A DNA stretch of 64,000 nt, taken from assembly GCA_036520615.1 (NCBI GenBank), contig DATDJI010000023.1, positions 1 through 64,000 of the forward strand, written 5' to 3'. Below are positions 37,163 through 45,742 of the stretch, piece by piece. Below the pieces are notes generated by a model. The model ran no database searches. It was not told the origin of the DNA and saw nothing but the letters and a program-made list of their open reading frames with translations. A program made the position numbers and the translations under genes. How positions within the stretch are numbered: the first letter of the stretch is position 1; each line of letters begins with the position of its first letter. Source of the stretch: CAMCXE01 sp036520615. Lineage in GTDB: Bacteria; Pseudomonadota; Gammaproteobacteria; Pseudomonadales; Cellvibrionaceae.

Positions 37163-40100
37163 TTAACTGATACGCGCCATTAGAGCATTCGCCTGCTTGC
37201 GCTGCTCCTCGCTACCCTCTTCCATAATTTCTTCCAACGTATGTTTAGCCGAATCCTCATCGCCCATGTCCACAAAAGCGCGCAATAAATCCAGTTTTGT
37301 ATCCAACTCATCGCCATCGCACAAGGCGCCTAGATCGCTGTCATCGTCGGACTCAGGATCAAAATCCGGAAGCTGAAAATCTGCTTCTATATCGGCGAAG
37401 CTTGCTCGTGGGATATTTAGCTCCTCTTCATCCAGGTCGAGAGCAAGGGCGTCGTCTAAATCTAGATCAGAGAGATCGTCAAGATTATCCAAGCCCTCAA
37501 ATTCCATCAGCTCGTCACTGCTATCAACATTCACAGCAGTACCGAGCTCTGCGGCTACCGCAGCAAAATCTTTCGAGCTGCTTACGGCGGCACCCGGCGC
37601 TTTCTCATCTATATCGAAATCCGCATCTAGATCGGTTAAGGGATCCTCAATCGAAAATTTAACGGAATCATCAAACCCCTCAAGGTCGATATCGGGGCGA
37701 TCTTTGGGTCCATCCCCCAAAATATCGGCAGGGTCGACATCGTCCAGCTCGCCAAACTGCGTGACCGGTTCAGCCATTAAGCGGCTGGGTGCTTCGGCGA
37801 GCGTCGGAGAATCCAAATCGTCTAAGTCTGAAAGATCACCATCAAACTCTGCGGCCAACGCGCCTAAGTCAGCATCAAGCTCATCAAAATCCAAATCTTC
37901 TGTCGGTAAATCACTATCAGTAATAGCCGACATAACAAGCGTAGGTGTGTTGGGCTCGTCCTGATCGAATTCACCGAGTGAGGCAGTCTCTAACTCACCA
38001 AAACTCTCATCAAAATCCAGCAAGGACTCCAACTCTGCACGCTTAGCACTGCTCGCAGGGCTTTCTTCAACAATGGGATTTTGTAACTCCGCTGCAGTTA
38101 GCTCTTCGTCAGCTACCGAAAAGGCATCGTCCAAATCAAAAGTTTGCTCATCCAGCGCATCAAGCTCTGCCATGGCAACAGACAAATCCTGTTGCGTATT
38201 TAGATCATCAACTGAAAAATCAAATTCGTCTTCCTTTGCTTGGGGAGCGCCTTCGATTTTATTGCTCGTAAGCGCAATTTCGTCGTCTAAATCGAGCGTA
38301 GTTTTATCACCCAGCGCATCATCCATTGATAAATCGACTTCCGGCTCCGCGTCCAAGTCCTGGTCGGAGAAATCATAATCGAGGGCGCTGAGATCTAAGT
38401 CGGCGAACTCATCGACAGGCTCTACAACAGGAGCCTGGACTACCGGCTCGTCAAGATCATCGAATCCTGCATCAAGACTTGAATCCAGATGCAGCTCATC
38501 CGCGGCGACGGTTTCAAAATCACCGCCCAAAGCATTTTCATCTAATTCAAAATCTGATTCATCCAAGCCTTCGCTATCAAAGGAGAAGTCCAGTTCGGGG
38601 AGCTGCTCTTGCTTGGCGTCGAATGGATCGTCTAACGAGGTATTGGGCTCAGCGCCTTTATCAAAACTTAGATCGTCAAAGTCAGACAGATCCAAGCTAT
38701 CTTCACCGCCTTCATCAATGAGAAGCTCAGCTAAGCTCTTGCGATCACCCGCAGGTATAGCTTCAGCACTCACTGCATCTTCAAAATCGAGTGTAAAACT
38801 TTCATCGCTATCGGCGACCGGTGTCGTAAATTGCGTCGAATCACCCGAATTCATATCATCCGAGTCAAACGCAGCTGGCTCCTCTAACTTAGCGTCAAAA
38901 TCAAAGTTGGCGAATGGCTCTGCGGCAAAACCCGCGCTTGCTACCGTTGCCCCTATAGCCGCTGCAGCAAGTGGCGTAAGTTGGGTGGTATCGTCACTTT
39001 CAACCTTACCGTTTACAGCTGCAAGAAAAGCTTCGTCAGAATATTTATGGCCATCAAAAGGAGGGGCATTATCGATGTAACTGCGTAACTGCTCAGCACG
39101 GGCGGCGGACTCTTCGTCACAAAAAGCTTTAAGTTTTGCATATTGGCGATCAAAACTTTCGACGTCCTGCTTGCGCGAATAGACTTCCAACAGTTTTAAC
39201 AATACGCGGCTGTTGGCTGGGTCTTGCTCCAAAGAGCTCAATAACAGCTTTTCGGCGGTGTCATAATCTTCTAGAGCAATGTGAATGTCCGATTCAGACA
39301 CCACATCATCGGTTTCTAACTTAACGCTCTGTGAGGCAGGTGTGAGCTGAAACTGAGTGATATCGTCCGCATCAGTAATTTTTGTATCAACAGGTTTAGT
39401 TTCTTCGAAGCCGGGCAGAGAAAAATCATTTCCCCAACCACCATCAGAATTATCCGACGCTCCCACCCATGGCTCTGGGCCGTCATCGTCGTTACGGCGG
39501 CGTTTCAACAGCAGCAGCCCCAGCCCTAATAGCACGGCTAAGCCTGCTCCGATGTATAAAACATTGTTTTTCAGCAGATCAACCAGGCCCTCTTGGGCTG
39601 CGGGTTTAGCAGGCGCAGGAGTAGCGGCAGGTTTTGGCTCAACGCTGGGCTGAACAGGAGGCGACGGCGGAGTTTCTACTGGGTCTTCAACCTTAGGGGT
39701 TTCGCTTTGAGAAGTGCCAGTGGCAGGTGTTTCGATAGTCGCAGTTGCATTAGCGCTGTCAGCGGGAGCAACAACCTTCCCATCCGCTGAAATAGCCGCA
39801 GGAACTTCAGTACTTGCAACCGGCGCGTCAGTGCCATTAGGTACAACAGGAACCGTCCCAGCGGTCTGGTTTTGCTTGTTTTTTTCGATAGCCAACTCAA
39901 GTTTGCGCATTTCTTCACTATTAACTTGAATGAGCTTTTCAGTGTTTTCTATCTGTTCATCAACCGCTTTAAGCCTTACATTAAGATCCGCCGATTCACG
40001 GGATTTAGCATCCAATTCCTCTTTGGTGATTGTCAATTCATTGCTCAGCGCTTCTTTACTGCCTTTGTCTGCCCCTGCGCCACGGCCAGATTTAGAGCTC

Positions 40101-41059
40101 TCGGCTGAATTAGACGAGGAGAGCTTAACGCGGCCTTCAAGCGCGGAGGACTTAGGTTCAGTTTTAGCAACTGATTTACTGGCATCCAATTGGGGGCCGG
40201 TGGATTCGTCGCTCGGTGCTTTACGTGGTGAATTGGCAGCCACTTGCCGCGCGGCTTCATCGACAGCAACTTGTGAGGCGGCATCCGCTGCGGGTAGGCG
40301 CAATGTTTGTCCCTTGCGCAACAGGTTGATATTGCCATTGATAAACGCGTCAGGGTTGAGCTTTTGAATCGCAAGCATTGTCTGCTGAATACTGGCGCCG
40401 CTGGGTCGGTTTGAACGCGCGATTTTCCACAGCGTGTCATTGCCCGCCACTGGCCCATAGGTATCGCCCGAGGGCTTAGCATCAATAGGGGGTTCATCTG
40501 CAACCGGTGCTGGGCGAGGTGTTTTTGGACGCGCAGTTGCCGCAGCCGGGCGGCTCACACGGGGGCGGGGAACATCCGTTTGCGTCAACTGAGTTTCTAC
40601 TTTAGGTGTAGCACTCGCTGCGCGACTTACCGCTGGCGCAACGCTGTCTGCCTCATTACCACCATATACAGGCAGATCCACCAACACCGTATATTCGCGT
40701 AGTAGCTTGCCGCTCGGCCACTGCGCCTGCACGATAAAATTAAGGTAAGGCTCAACCACTGCCTTCGATGAAGTGATTCGCACCAGCGGGCCTTTACCGG
40801 GCTCCATCACTACCTGAAATTTAAGATCACCTAAGAAAAGCGGTTTGTCTACGCCCACCCGTGCAAAGTCTGCGGCCGAAGCCAGCCCCACCAGAATCTC
40901 ACGGTCAGTAAGATCCTTAGTTTGCGTAAGCTGAATCTCCGCATTCAAAGGCTGATTAAGAGTCGATTTTAGCTTTATTTCACCCAAACCAAGGCTCATC
41001 GCCCAAGGCGACGCCAGGGTTGAAATCAAGCTTAAAAAAATCGTTTGTTTTCGCAGACC
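37163..41059 (-). CDS. fimV: FimV-like polar hub protein with LysM
   Basis: FimV is an inner-membrane peptidoglycan-binding hub needed for type IV pilus function and polar organisation. I start it at the ATG (MGLRKQTIF) with AAGGA 9 nt upstream; an in-frame GTG lies 13 codons earlier. A signal peptide is followed by the FimV N-terminal domain (LGLGEIKLKSTLNQPLNAEI), a LysM near 205-260 (GNDTLWKIARSNRPSG), a coiled coil, and a membrane helix near 497-517 with RRR after it. A long, very acidic cytoplasmic region carries a TPR-like part and the FimV C-terminal domain (LDLLRAFVDMGDEDSA). About 1298 residues. Asp/Leu-rich repeats produce long antisense ORFs that are not genes. Confidence 0.94.
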   Translation of the reverse strand, partial: GLRKQTIFLSLISTLASPWAMSLGLGEIKLKSTLNQPLNAEIQLTQTKDLTDREILVGLASAADFARVGVDKPLFLGDLKFQVVMEPGKGPLVRITSSKAVVEPYLNFIVQAQWPSGKLLREYTVLVDLPVYGGNEADSVAPAVSRAASATPKVETQLTQTDVPRPRVSRPAAATARPKTPRPAPVADEPPIDAKPSGDTYGPVAGNDTLWKIARSNRPSGASIQQTMLAIQKLNPDAFINGNINLLRKGQTLRLPAADAASQVAVDEAARQVAANSPRKAPSDESTGPQLDASKSVAKTEPKSSALEGRVKLSSSNSAESSKSGRGAGADKGSKEALSNELTITKEELDAKSRESADLNVRLKAVDEQIENTEKLIQVNSEEMRKLELAIEKNKQNQTAGTVPVVPNGTDAPVASTEVPAAISADGKVVAPADSANATATIETPATGTSQSETPKVEDPVETPPSPPVQPSVEPKPAATPAPAKPAAQEGLVDLLKNNVLYIGAGLAVLLGLGLLLLKRRRNDDDGPEPWVGASDNSDGGWGNDFSLPGFEETKPVDTKITDADDITQFQLTPASQSVKLETDDVVSESDIHIALEDYDTAEKLLLSSLEQDPANSRVLLKLLEVYSRKQDVESFDRQYAKLKAFCDEESAARAEQLRSYIDNAPPFDGHKYSDEAFLAAVNGKVESDDTTQLTPLAAAAIGATVASAGFAAEPFANFDFDAKLEEPAAFDSDDMNSGDSTQFTTPVADSDESFTLDFEDAVSAEAIPAGDRKSLAELLIDEGGEDSLDLSDFDDLSFDKGAEPNTSLDDPFDAKQEQLPELDFSFDSEGLDESDFELDENALGGDFETVAADELHLDSSLDAGFDDLDEPVVQAPVVEPVDEFADLDLSALDYDFSDQDLDAEPEVDLSMDDALGDKTTLDLDDEIALTSNKIEGAPQAKEDEFDFSVDDLNTQQDLSVAMAELDALDEQTFDLDDAFSVADEELTAAELQNPIVEESPASSAKRAELESLLDFDESFGELETASLGEFDQDEPNTPTLVMSAITDSDLPTEDLDFDELDADLGALAAEFDGDLSDLDDLDSPTLAEAPSRLMAEPVTQFGELDDVDPADILGDGPKDRPDIDLEGFDDSVKFSIEDPLTDLDADFDIDEKAPGAAVSSSKDFAAVAAELGTAVNVDSSDELMEFEGLDNLDDLSDLDLDDALALDLDEEELNIPRASFADIEADFQLPDFDPESDDDSDLGALCDGDELDTKLDLLRAFVDMGDEDSAKHTLEEIMEEGSEEQRKQANALMARIS

Positions 41060-41098
41060 CATAAGGGCAATCCTTATTGTTTTAGGAGGAAGACTCAC

Positions 41099-41550
41099 CT
41101 GTTTGGATAACCCCGCAAACCCAATGCAACAAAATACCTATAAACAAGCAGTAAGCAGGTTGATAAGAGTTCGAGCGTATGGCTTACAGACACTATTTTT
41201 ATTATGCGAATGACACGCAACGCCAATAACTTCAGTATAAAACTGAAAGCCTAGTCAATTTACTCATCTTATTCGCTTATTGCTGTAAGTATTCATGACA
41301 AATGGCGTTTTTTCAACTTACACGCCAAATGTCTGCCGCAGCACGCCATTTGGCGGAAATAACTGCATGGGCATCTAGCGACAATCGTGAGCAAGCTATT
41401 TATGTCAGCTGATACAGGTTTAACCTTAATAAGCCGATGTATTTGAGTTTCAGTCGCGGCATCCCTGCCTCTTTATATCGCTAATTTCTTGGCACGTTAA
41501 ACAAGCGTGTGGCCAGAATTATTATTTTGCAGCGATTGATTTTATTGCAC
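41099..41550. other. fimV upstream region with clustered palindromes
   Basis: No gene. Half-sites AAATGGCGT (41300), ACGCCAAAT (41322) and the near-palindrome CGCCA-TT-TGGCG (41344-41355) are clustered about 240-300 nt upstream of fimV, downstream of asd. Confidence 0.5.
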
Positions 41551-42663
41551 TTAGCGCTGATCCAAAAGAATTCTCAACATACGGCGCAGCGGCTCGGCGG
41601 CACCCCACAACAGCTGATCGCCGACAGTAAACGCGCTTAAATATTCAGCGCCCATATTCATTTTGCGCAGGCGGCCGACAGGAATATTCAACGTACCGGT
41701 GACTTTAGTTGGGGTTAAATCCTTTAAAGAGGCTTCACGTGTGTTAGGCACAAGGCTAACCCAGTCGTTGGCCTGTGCAATCAACTGCTCAATATCCGCA
41801 ATCGGTACATTTTTATTTAGCTTTAATGTAATGGCTTGGCTGTGGCAGCGCATGGCGCCAATGCGCACACACAGGCCATCAATGGGGATGCTACTAGCGG
41901 GCCCGAGAATTTTGTTAGTCTCAGCCATACCCTTCCATTCTTCTTTACTCTGGCCGGTTTCCCATTGTTTATCGATGTAGGGTAATAAGCTGCCCGCTAA
42001 AGGCGCGCCGAACTGCTGCGTCGGAAATTCACCCGAACGTTGAGTAGCAGCAACTTGGCGGTCGATATCTAAAATTGCGCTGGCAGGGTCGGCAAGTTTA
42101 TCCGCCACACTTGCGTGAATGGCGCCCATTTGGCTGATCAGCTCCCGCATGTTTTGCGCACCAGCACCTGAAGCAGCCTGATAGGTCATTGAACTTACCC
42201 ACTCCACTAAACCGGCTTTAAATAAACCGCCCAAACCCATCAGCATCAAACTCACCGTGCAATTGCCGCCGATAAAGTTTTTCACGCCGCGGGCTATGCC
42301 CTGCTCAATAACATCTTTATTTACTGGATCCAGAATGATGATGGCATCGTCCTTCATACGCAAGGAACTGGCCGCATCAATCCAATAGCCCTGCCATCCC
42401 GCCGCACGCAATTTAGGGAATACTTCATTGGTATAGTCGCCGCCCTGACAGCTGATGATGGCGTCGAGGGTTTTTAAATCGTCAATGCTATTGGCGTCTT
42501 TTAATGGCTCTATATCTTTGCCTATTGCTGGGCCTTTACCGCCTACATTTGAGGTGGTAAAAAATACCGGTTCAATTTGCGCGAAGTCGTTTTCTTCTAA
42601 CATGCGGCCCATTAATACCGAGCCCACCATGCCGCGCCATCCTACAAACCCTACTCGAAACAT
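41551..42663 (-). CDS. asd: Aspartate-semialdehyde dehydrogenase
   Basis: Asd reduces aspartyl phosphate to aspartate semialdehyde for lysine, threonine and methionine synthesis and for diaminopimelate. The 370 residues have the NADP loop VGFVGWRGMVGS (4-15), active-site Cys135 in GGNCTVSLML, and the GAGAQNMREL region. It belongs to the Gram-negative gamma-type family. Only one asd is present here; the second asd-like usg gene seen before fimV in Pseudomonas is missing. Confidence 0.96.
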   Translation of the reverse strand: MFRVGFVGWRGMVGSVLMGRMLEENDFAQIEPVFFTTSNVGGKGPAIGKDIEPLKDANSIDDLKTLDAIISCQGGDYTNEVFPKLRAAGWQGYWIDAASSLRMKDDAIIILDPVNKDVIEQGIARGVKNFIGGNCTVSLMLMGLGGLFKAGLVEWVSSMTYQAASGAGAQNMRELISQMGAIHASVADKLADPASAILDIDRQVAATQRSGEFPTQQFGAPLAGSLLPYIDKQWETGQSKEEWKGMAETNKILGPASSIPIDGLCVRIGAMRCHSQAITLKLNKNVPIADIEQLIAQANDWVSLVPNTREASLKDLTPTKVTGTLNIPVGRLRKMNMGAEYLSAFTVGDQLLWGAAEPLRRMLRILLDQR

Positions 42664-42761
42664 AAAATCACCTGTTTAATCTGTGTAGTTGTTTTAGTTA
42701 AAAATAAATTCAGTATTTTTTAGCCAGGTGTAATGGCTTTAATGAAAATAAATCGAATACT

Positions 42762-43853
42762 TTAGCGCGTTAAAGCTGCCACCACCGCCTCACCCATTTC
42801 TCGCGTACCGACTTTGCGGGTACTACCCACTTCTGCGGCAGAGTAAATATCCCCCGTGCGCAGACCTTGATCTAACACCTTACCCACTGCAGTTTCAATA
42901 GCATCCGCCGCATCACTACGGCCCAAGGAATAACGCAACATCATCGAAGCACTTAATATAGTTGCCAATGGATTGGCAATGCCCTGCCCGGCAATATCCG
43001 GCGCCGAACCATGCACCGGCTCATAAAGCCCGGAGGCTTTTTCATTTAACGAGGCCGAGGGCAACATACCGATGGAACCTGTGAGCATCGCGGCGGTGTC
43101 GGAGAGAATATCGCCGAACATATTGCCCGTCACAATCACATCGAATTGTTTCGGCGCGCGCACTAATTGCATCGCGGCGTTATCTACATACATGTGGCTT
43201 AATTCTACGTCTGGATATTCCGGGCTCAACCGATCCATTACCTCGCGCCATAAAACAGTTGCTTCCAACACGTTGGCTTTATCCACCGAGCAGACTTTTT
43301 TACTGCGTTTACGCGCCATTTCAAACGCGGTGCGGCCAATGCGTTCAATTTCGCTTTCACTATAAACCGCCGTATTAAAACCCTGGCGCTCACCATTTTC
43401 TAAAACACGAATACCGCGCGGCTGGCCAAAATAAATCCCGCCCGTTAATTCGCGCACAATTAAAATATCCAAGCCCGCGACAATTTCCGCTTTTAAGCTC
43501 GAAGCACTAGCCAATTGCGGATACAAAATCGCTGGGCGCAAATTCGCGTACAGGCCTAAATCGTAGCGGATTTTTAACAGGCCTTTTTCTGGCCGAATCG
43601 CCGCGTCTAATTTATCCCATTTTGGCCCACCCACCGAGCCCATTAAAATCGCATCTGCAGTGCGGCATTTTTCAATCGTGCTATCGGCGAGTGGCACGCC
43701 GTAGGCATCTATAGCGCTGCCGCCTATGTGGTCTTCTTCGTAGCTTAATTGCAAGCCGAAGAGTTCATCGGCTTTTTTTAATACTTTTAAGGCTTCGGTG
43801 ATGATTTCTGGGCCTATGCCGTCGCCGGGGAGGATTATGATTTTTTTGCTCAA
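42762..43853 (-). CDS. leuB: 3-isopropylmalate dehydrogenase
   Basis: LeuB oxidises and decarboxylates 3-isopropylmalate in leucine synthesis. The 363 residues have the ILPGDGIGPEI nucleotide-site start, the RELTGGIYFGQPRG active-site strand, and the metal-binding NMFGDILSD motif. It is separated from leuCD by about 1.25 kb holding an orphan gene and two inverted repeat arms, so it probably has its own promoter. Confidence 0.97.
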   Translation of the reverse strand: MSKKIIILPGDGIGPEIITEALKVLKKADELFGLQLSYEEDHIGGSAIDAYGVPLADSTIEKCRTADAILMGSVGGPKWDKLDAAIRPEKGLLKIRYDLGLYANLRPAILYPQLASASSLKAEIVAGLDILIVRELTGGIYFGQPRGIRVLENGERQGFNTAVYSESEIERIGRTAFEMARKRSKKVCSVDKANVLEATVLWREVMDRLSPEYPDVELSHMYVDNAAMQLVRAPKQFDVIVTGNMFGDILSDTAAMLTGSIGMLPSASLNEKASGLYEPVHGSAPDIAGQGIANPLATILSASMMLRYSLGRSDAADAIETAVGKVLDQGLRTGDIYSAAEVGSTRKVGTREMGEAVVAALTR

Positions 43854-43935
43854 AGGGGAGTTCCTCTTTTTTTGCCGCTAAAGCGGCAGTGTTTTTAATT
43901 TTTTACAATTCTAAATTTAATCACCAATTTTTTCT

Positions 43936-43961
43936 CGTTCCCACGCTCCTGCGTGGGAACG
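43936..43961. repeat. REP-like hairpin
   Basis: CGTTCCCACGC-TCCT-GCGTGGGAACG, a perfect 11 bp stem with a 4 nt loop. Very similar palindromes recur as dispersed extragenic elements in many proteobacterial genomes (from memory). Confidence 0.75.
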
Positions 43962-44019
43962 AACTAGTATTCATATTCTTTAAAACCCCAACTCCAGCAA
44001 TCACCTTTTAAATAACGGC

Positions 44020-44256
44020 TCTTGCCGCCAAGGCAGAACCCTTCTTTTGGCCGAGTGGAGGTGTGATTTTAGGGGTCAATTGGGCAGGACGCCCAATTGA
44101 GCCAGGGCGGGCCATGGATGGCCCGTCGTGGCGACCGCTAAAATCGCACCGGAGGGAGGGAAGTTTTACGAAGTAAAACCCAAAAGCAGGGTGCACTTTC
44201 TTTTGGTTACTTTTCTTTGTGCACGCAAAGAAAAGTGACTCGCCGAAGGCACGGTG
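44020..44256. repeat. Hairpin-rich repeat, left arm of inverted pair
   Basis: Left arm of a long inverted repeat; its complement matches 44441-44680 over most of its length. It contains hairpins TCAATTGGGC-AGGAC-GCCCAATTGA (44076-44100), CGGGCCAT-GG-ATGGCCCG (about 44108-44125) and ACTTTTCTTTG-TGCACG-CAAAGAAAAGT. The shared CTTTTCTTTGG/CCAAAGAAAAG motif is widespread in proteobacterial intergenic DNA (from memory). Confidence 0.82.
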
Positions 44257-44440
44257 TGCGACCCTAGGATTAAAATTAACTTTGAGATTTACTTACATGT
44301 CTCAAAAATAAAAATAACCGCAACCACACAATTACCTCTTTAAATTGCCTCCACCCCTGACATTTCAATTTAACAATGAACTTCTAAACTCTTTGCCAAA
44401 CAATTAAACCAATCTTCTACTCATTTAATTCTTAGCGACA

Positions 44441-44680
44441 ACACCGCGCCTTCGGCGAGTCACTTTTCTTTGGGTGGCCAAAGAAAAGTAACCAAAAGAA
44501 AGGCCACCCTGCTTGTTGGTTTTTGCTCCGCAAAAATACCCTCCCTCCGGCGTGATTTTAGGGGTCGCCACGACGGGCCATCCATGGCCCGCCCTGGCTC
44601 AATTGGGCGTCCTGCCCAATTGAGCCCTAAAATCACACCTCCACTCGGCCAAAAGAAGGGTTCTGCCTTGACGGCAAGAA
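44441..44680. repeat. Hairpin-rich repeat, right arm of inverted pair
   Basis: Right arm, inverted relative to 44020-44256. The same three hairpins are present, the last as CTTTTCTTTGG-GTGG-CCAAAGAAAAG. The loop differs from the left arm while the stem is kept. The middle part between the stems differs more between the arms (44500-44540). Confidence 0.82.
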
Positions 44681-44746
44681 TCTTTATTTAATTAATTCAA
44701 AAAATCTATGCATTCCCACATAGAAACATAACAACGAAAAAATGCC

Positions 44747-45082
44747 CTAAAGTACAAATCGACCATCAAATTTCAATTTATTTTCTGGACCGCAGGAGGT
44801 GCTGGACAATATTGGCTTTAGCGGGGTCCTAGCTAACTTCGCTGCCAGTAACGAACTGTAGATTCTCTGCTGAGTAGCTGCATCAAAATCAGCCCATACA
44901 AAACTCCATACGTAGCCCCCCGGCGAACATATCGATCCCACATAATTACCTTCTTGCACCACCACAATATAAGTTGGATAAACATACATCGCGCTTATTG
45001 GCGTAGCGGGAGCATTCCAGTCTTCGCCCCAGGTATTTATTGCGACAAGAGCCGTCACAATAAAAATAATTTTTTTAAACAT
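44747..45082 (-). CDS. Small exported protein of unknown function
   Basis: I do not recognise this protein with certainty. The start is placed at the second ATG of ATGTTTATG because AAAGG lies 7 nt before it; a longer frame overlaps leuD by 47 nt and spoils the signal peptide. The 111-residue product has a clear signal peptide (KKIIFIVTALVAINTWG-ED), two cysteines that could form a disulfide (in SICSPGG and SSTSCGPEN), and a helix with SSLLAAKLARTPLK. The pattern (Cys, aromatic strand, LLAAK, Cys) recalls a loose group of short secreted gammaproteobacterial proteins, but I cannot name it. It sits between leuD and the repeats. Confidence 0.7.
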   Translation of the reverse strand: MFKKIIFIVTALVAINTWGEDWNAPATPISAMYVYPTYIVVVQEGNYVGSICSPGGYVWSFVWADFDAATQQRIYSSLLAAKLARTPLKPILSSTSCGPENKLKFDGRFVL

Positions 45083-45098
45083 AAACATACCTTTAAAG

Positions 45099-45740
45099 TT
45101 AACAATTAAACAACCAAGGCGCCTCAACTTTCCTACGACTTTCATAACCCCTAATCAACTCAGCATCCTGCAAAGTCAACCCAATATCATCAAACCCATT
45201 CAACAAACAATGTTTCCGAAACGCATCCACCTCAAATCCAAACGTTTCCCCACTGGGGGTAACAACCCGCTGTGTATTCAAATCAACCGTCAAGCTATAA
45301 CCTTCAGTCGCATAAAGCTCAGCAAATAACTGAGAAACAACGGCATCAGGCAATACCAACGGCAACATGCCATTTTTAAAACAATTGTTATAAAAAATAT
45401 CCGCAAAACTCGGCGCAATAATGGCGCGGAAGCCGTATTCTTCTAACGCCCAAGGGGCGTGTTCGCGGCTGGAGCCGCAGCCGAAGTTTTCGCGGGCGAG
45501 CAATATGCTGGCGCCTTGGTACCGGGGAAAATTTAATGGGAATTCTGGGTTTAATGGACGATTGGAATTATCGCGGCCGGGTTCGCCCTTATCTAAATAA
45601 CGTAATTCATCAAATGCGTTAGGGCCGAAGCCTGAGCGCTTAATTGATTTTAAAAATTGTTTGGGAATTATTAAATCCGTATCCACATTAGCGCGATCCA
45701 TCGGGCCAACCACACCAGTTAATTGGGTAAATGCTTTCAT
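45099..45740 (-). CDS. leuD: 3-isopropylmalate dehydratase small subunit
   Basis: LeuD pairs with LeuC to isomerise 2- to 3-isopropylmalate. The 213 residues include DTDLIIPKQFLKSIKRSGFG and the ARENFGCGSSREHAPWAL substrate-loop motif. It starts 2 nt after the leuC stop. Length is normal. Confidence 0.96.
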   Translation of the reverse strand: MKAFTQLTGVVGPMDRANVDTDLIIPKQFLKSIKRSGFGPNAFDELRYLDKGEPGRDNSNRPLNPEFPLNFPRYQGASILLARENFGCGSSREHAPWALEEYGFRAIIAPSFADIFYNNCFKNGMLPLVLPDAVVSQLFAELYATEGYSLTVDLNTQRVVTPSGETFGFEVDAFRKHCLLNGFDDIGLTLQDAELIRGYESRRKVEAPWLFNC

Positions 45741-45742
45741 CT

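Larger units (their letters stand above)
43854..44746. other. Repeat-filled gap between leuB and the orphan gene
   Basis: 893 bp made up of a hairpin (43936-43961), two facing arms of a ~240 bp repeat (44020-44256, 44441-44680) and a ~185 bp AT-rich spacer. The two ORFs inside the arms (62 and 73 codons) are readings of the repeat itself. Confidence 0.7.

Noticed and set aside
37704..39080. Long plus-strand ORFs (up to 155 codons) opposite fimV
   Set aside because: They are Ser-rich shadows of the Asp/Leu-rich codons of fimV; no ribosome-binding sites or domains.
44008..44691. Two ORFs (62 and 73 codons) with similar peptides in the inverted arms
   Set aside because: The shared peptide is what the repeat gives when translated. 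Hairpin stems explain the conservation better than coding.
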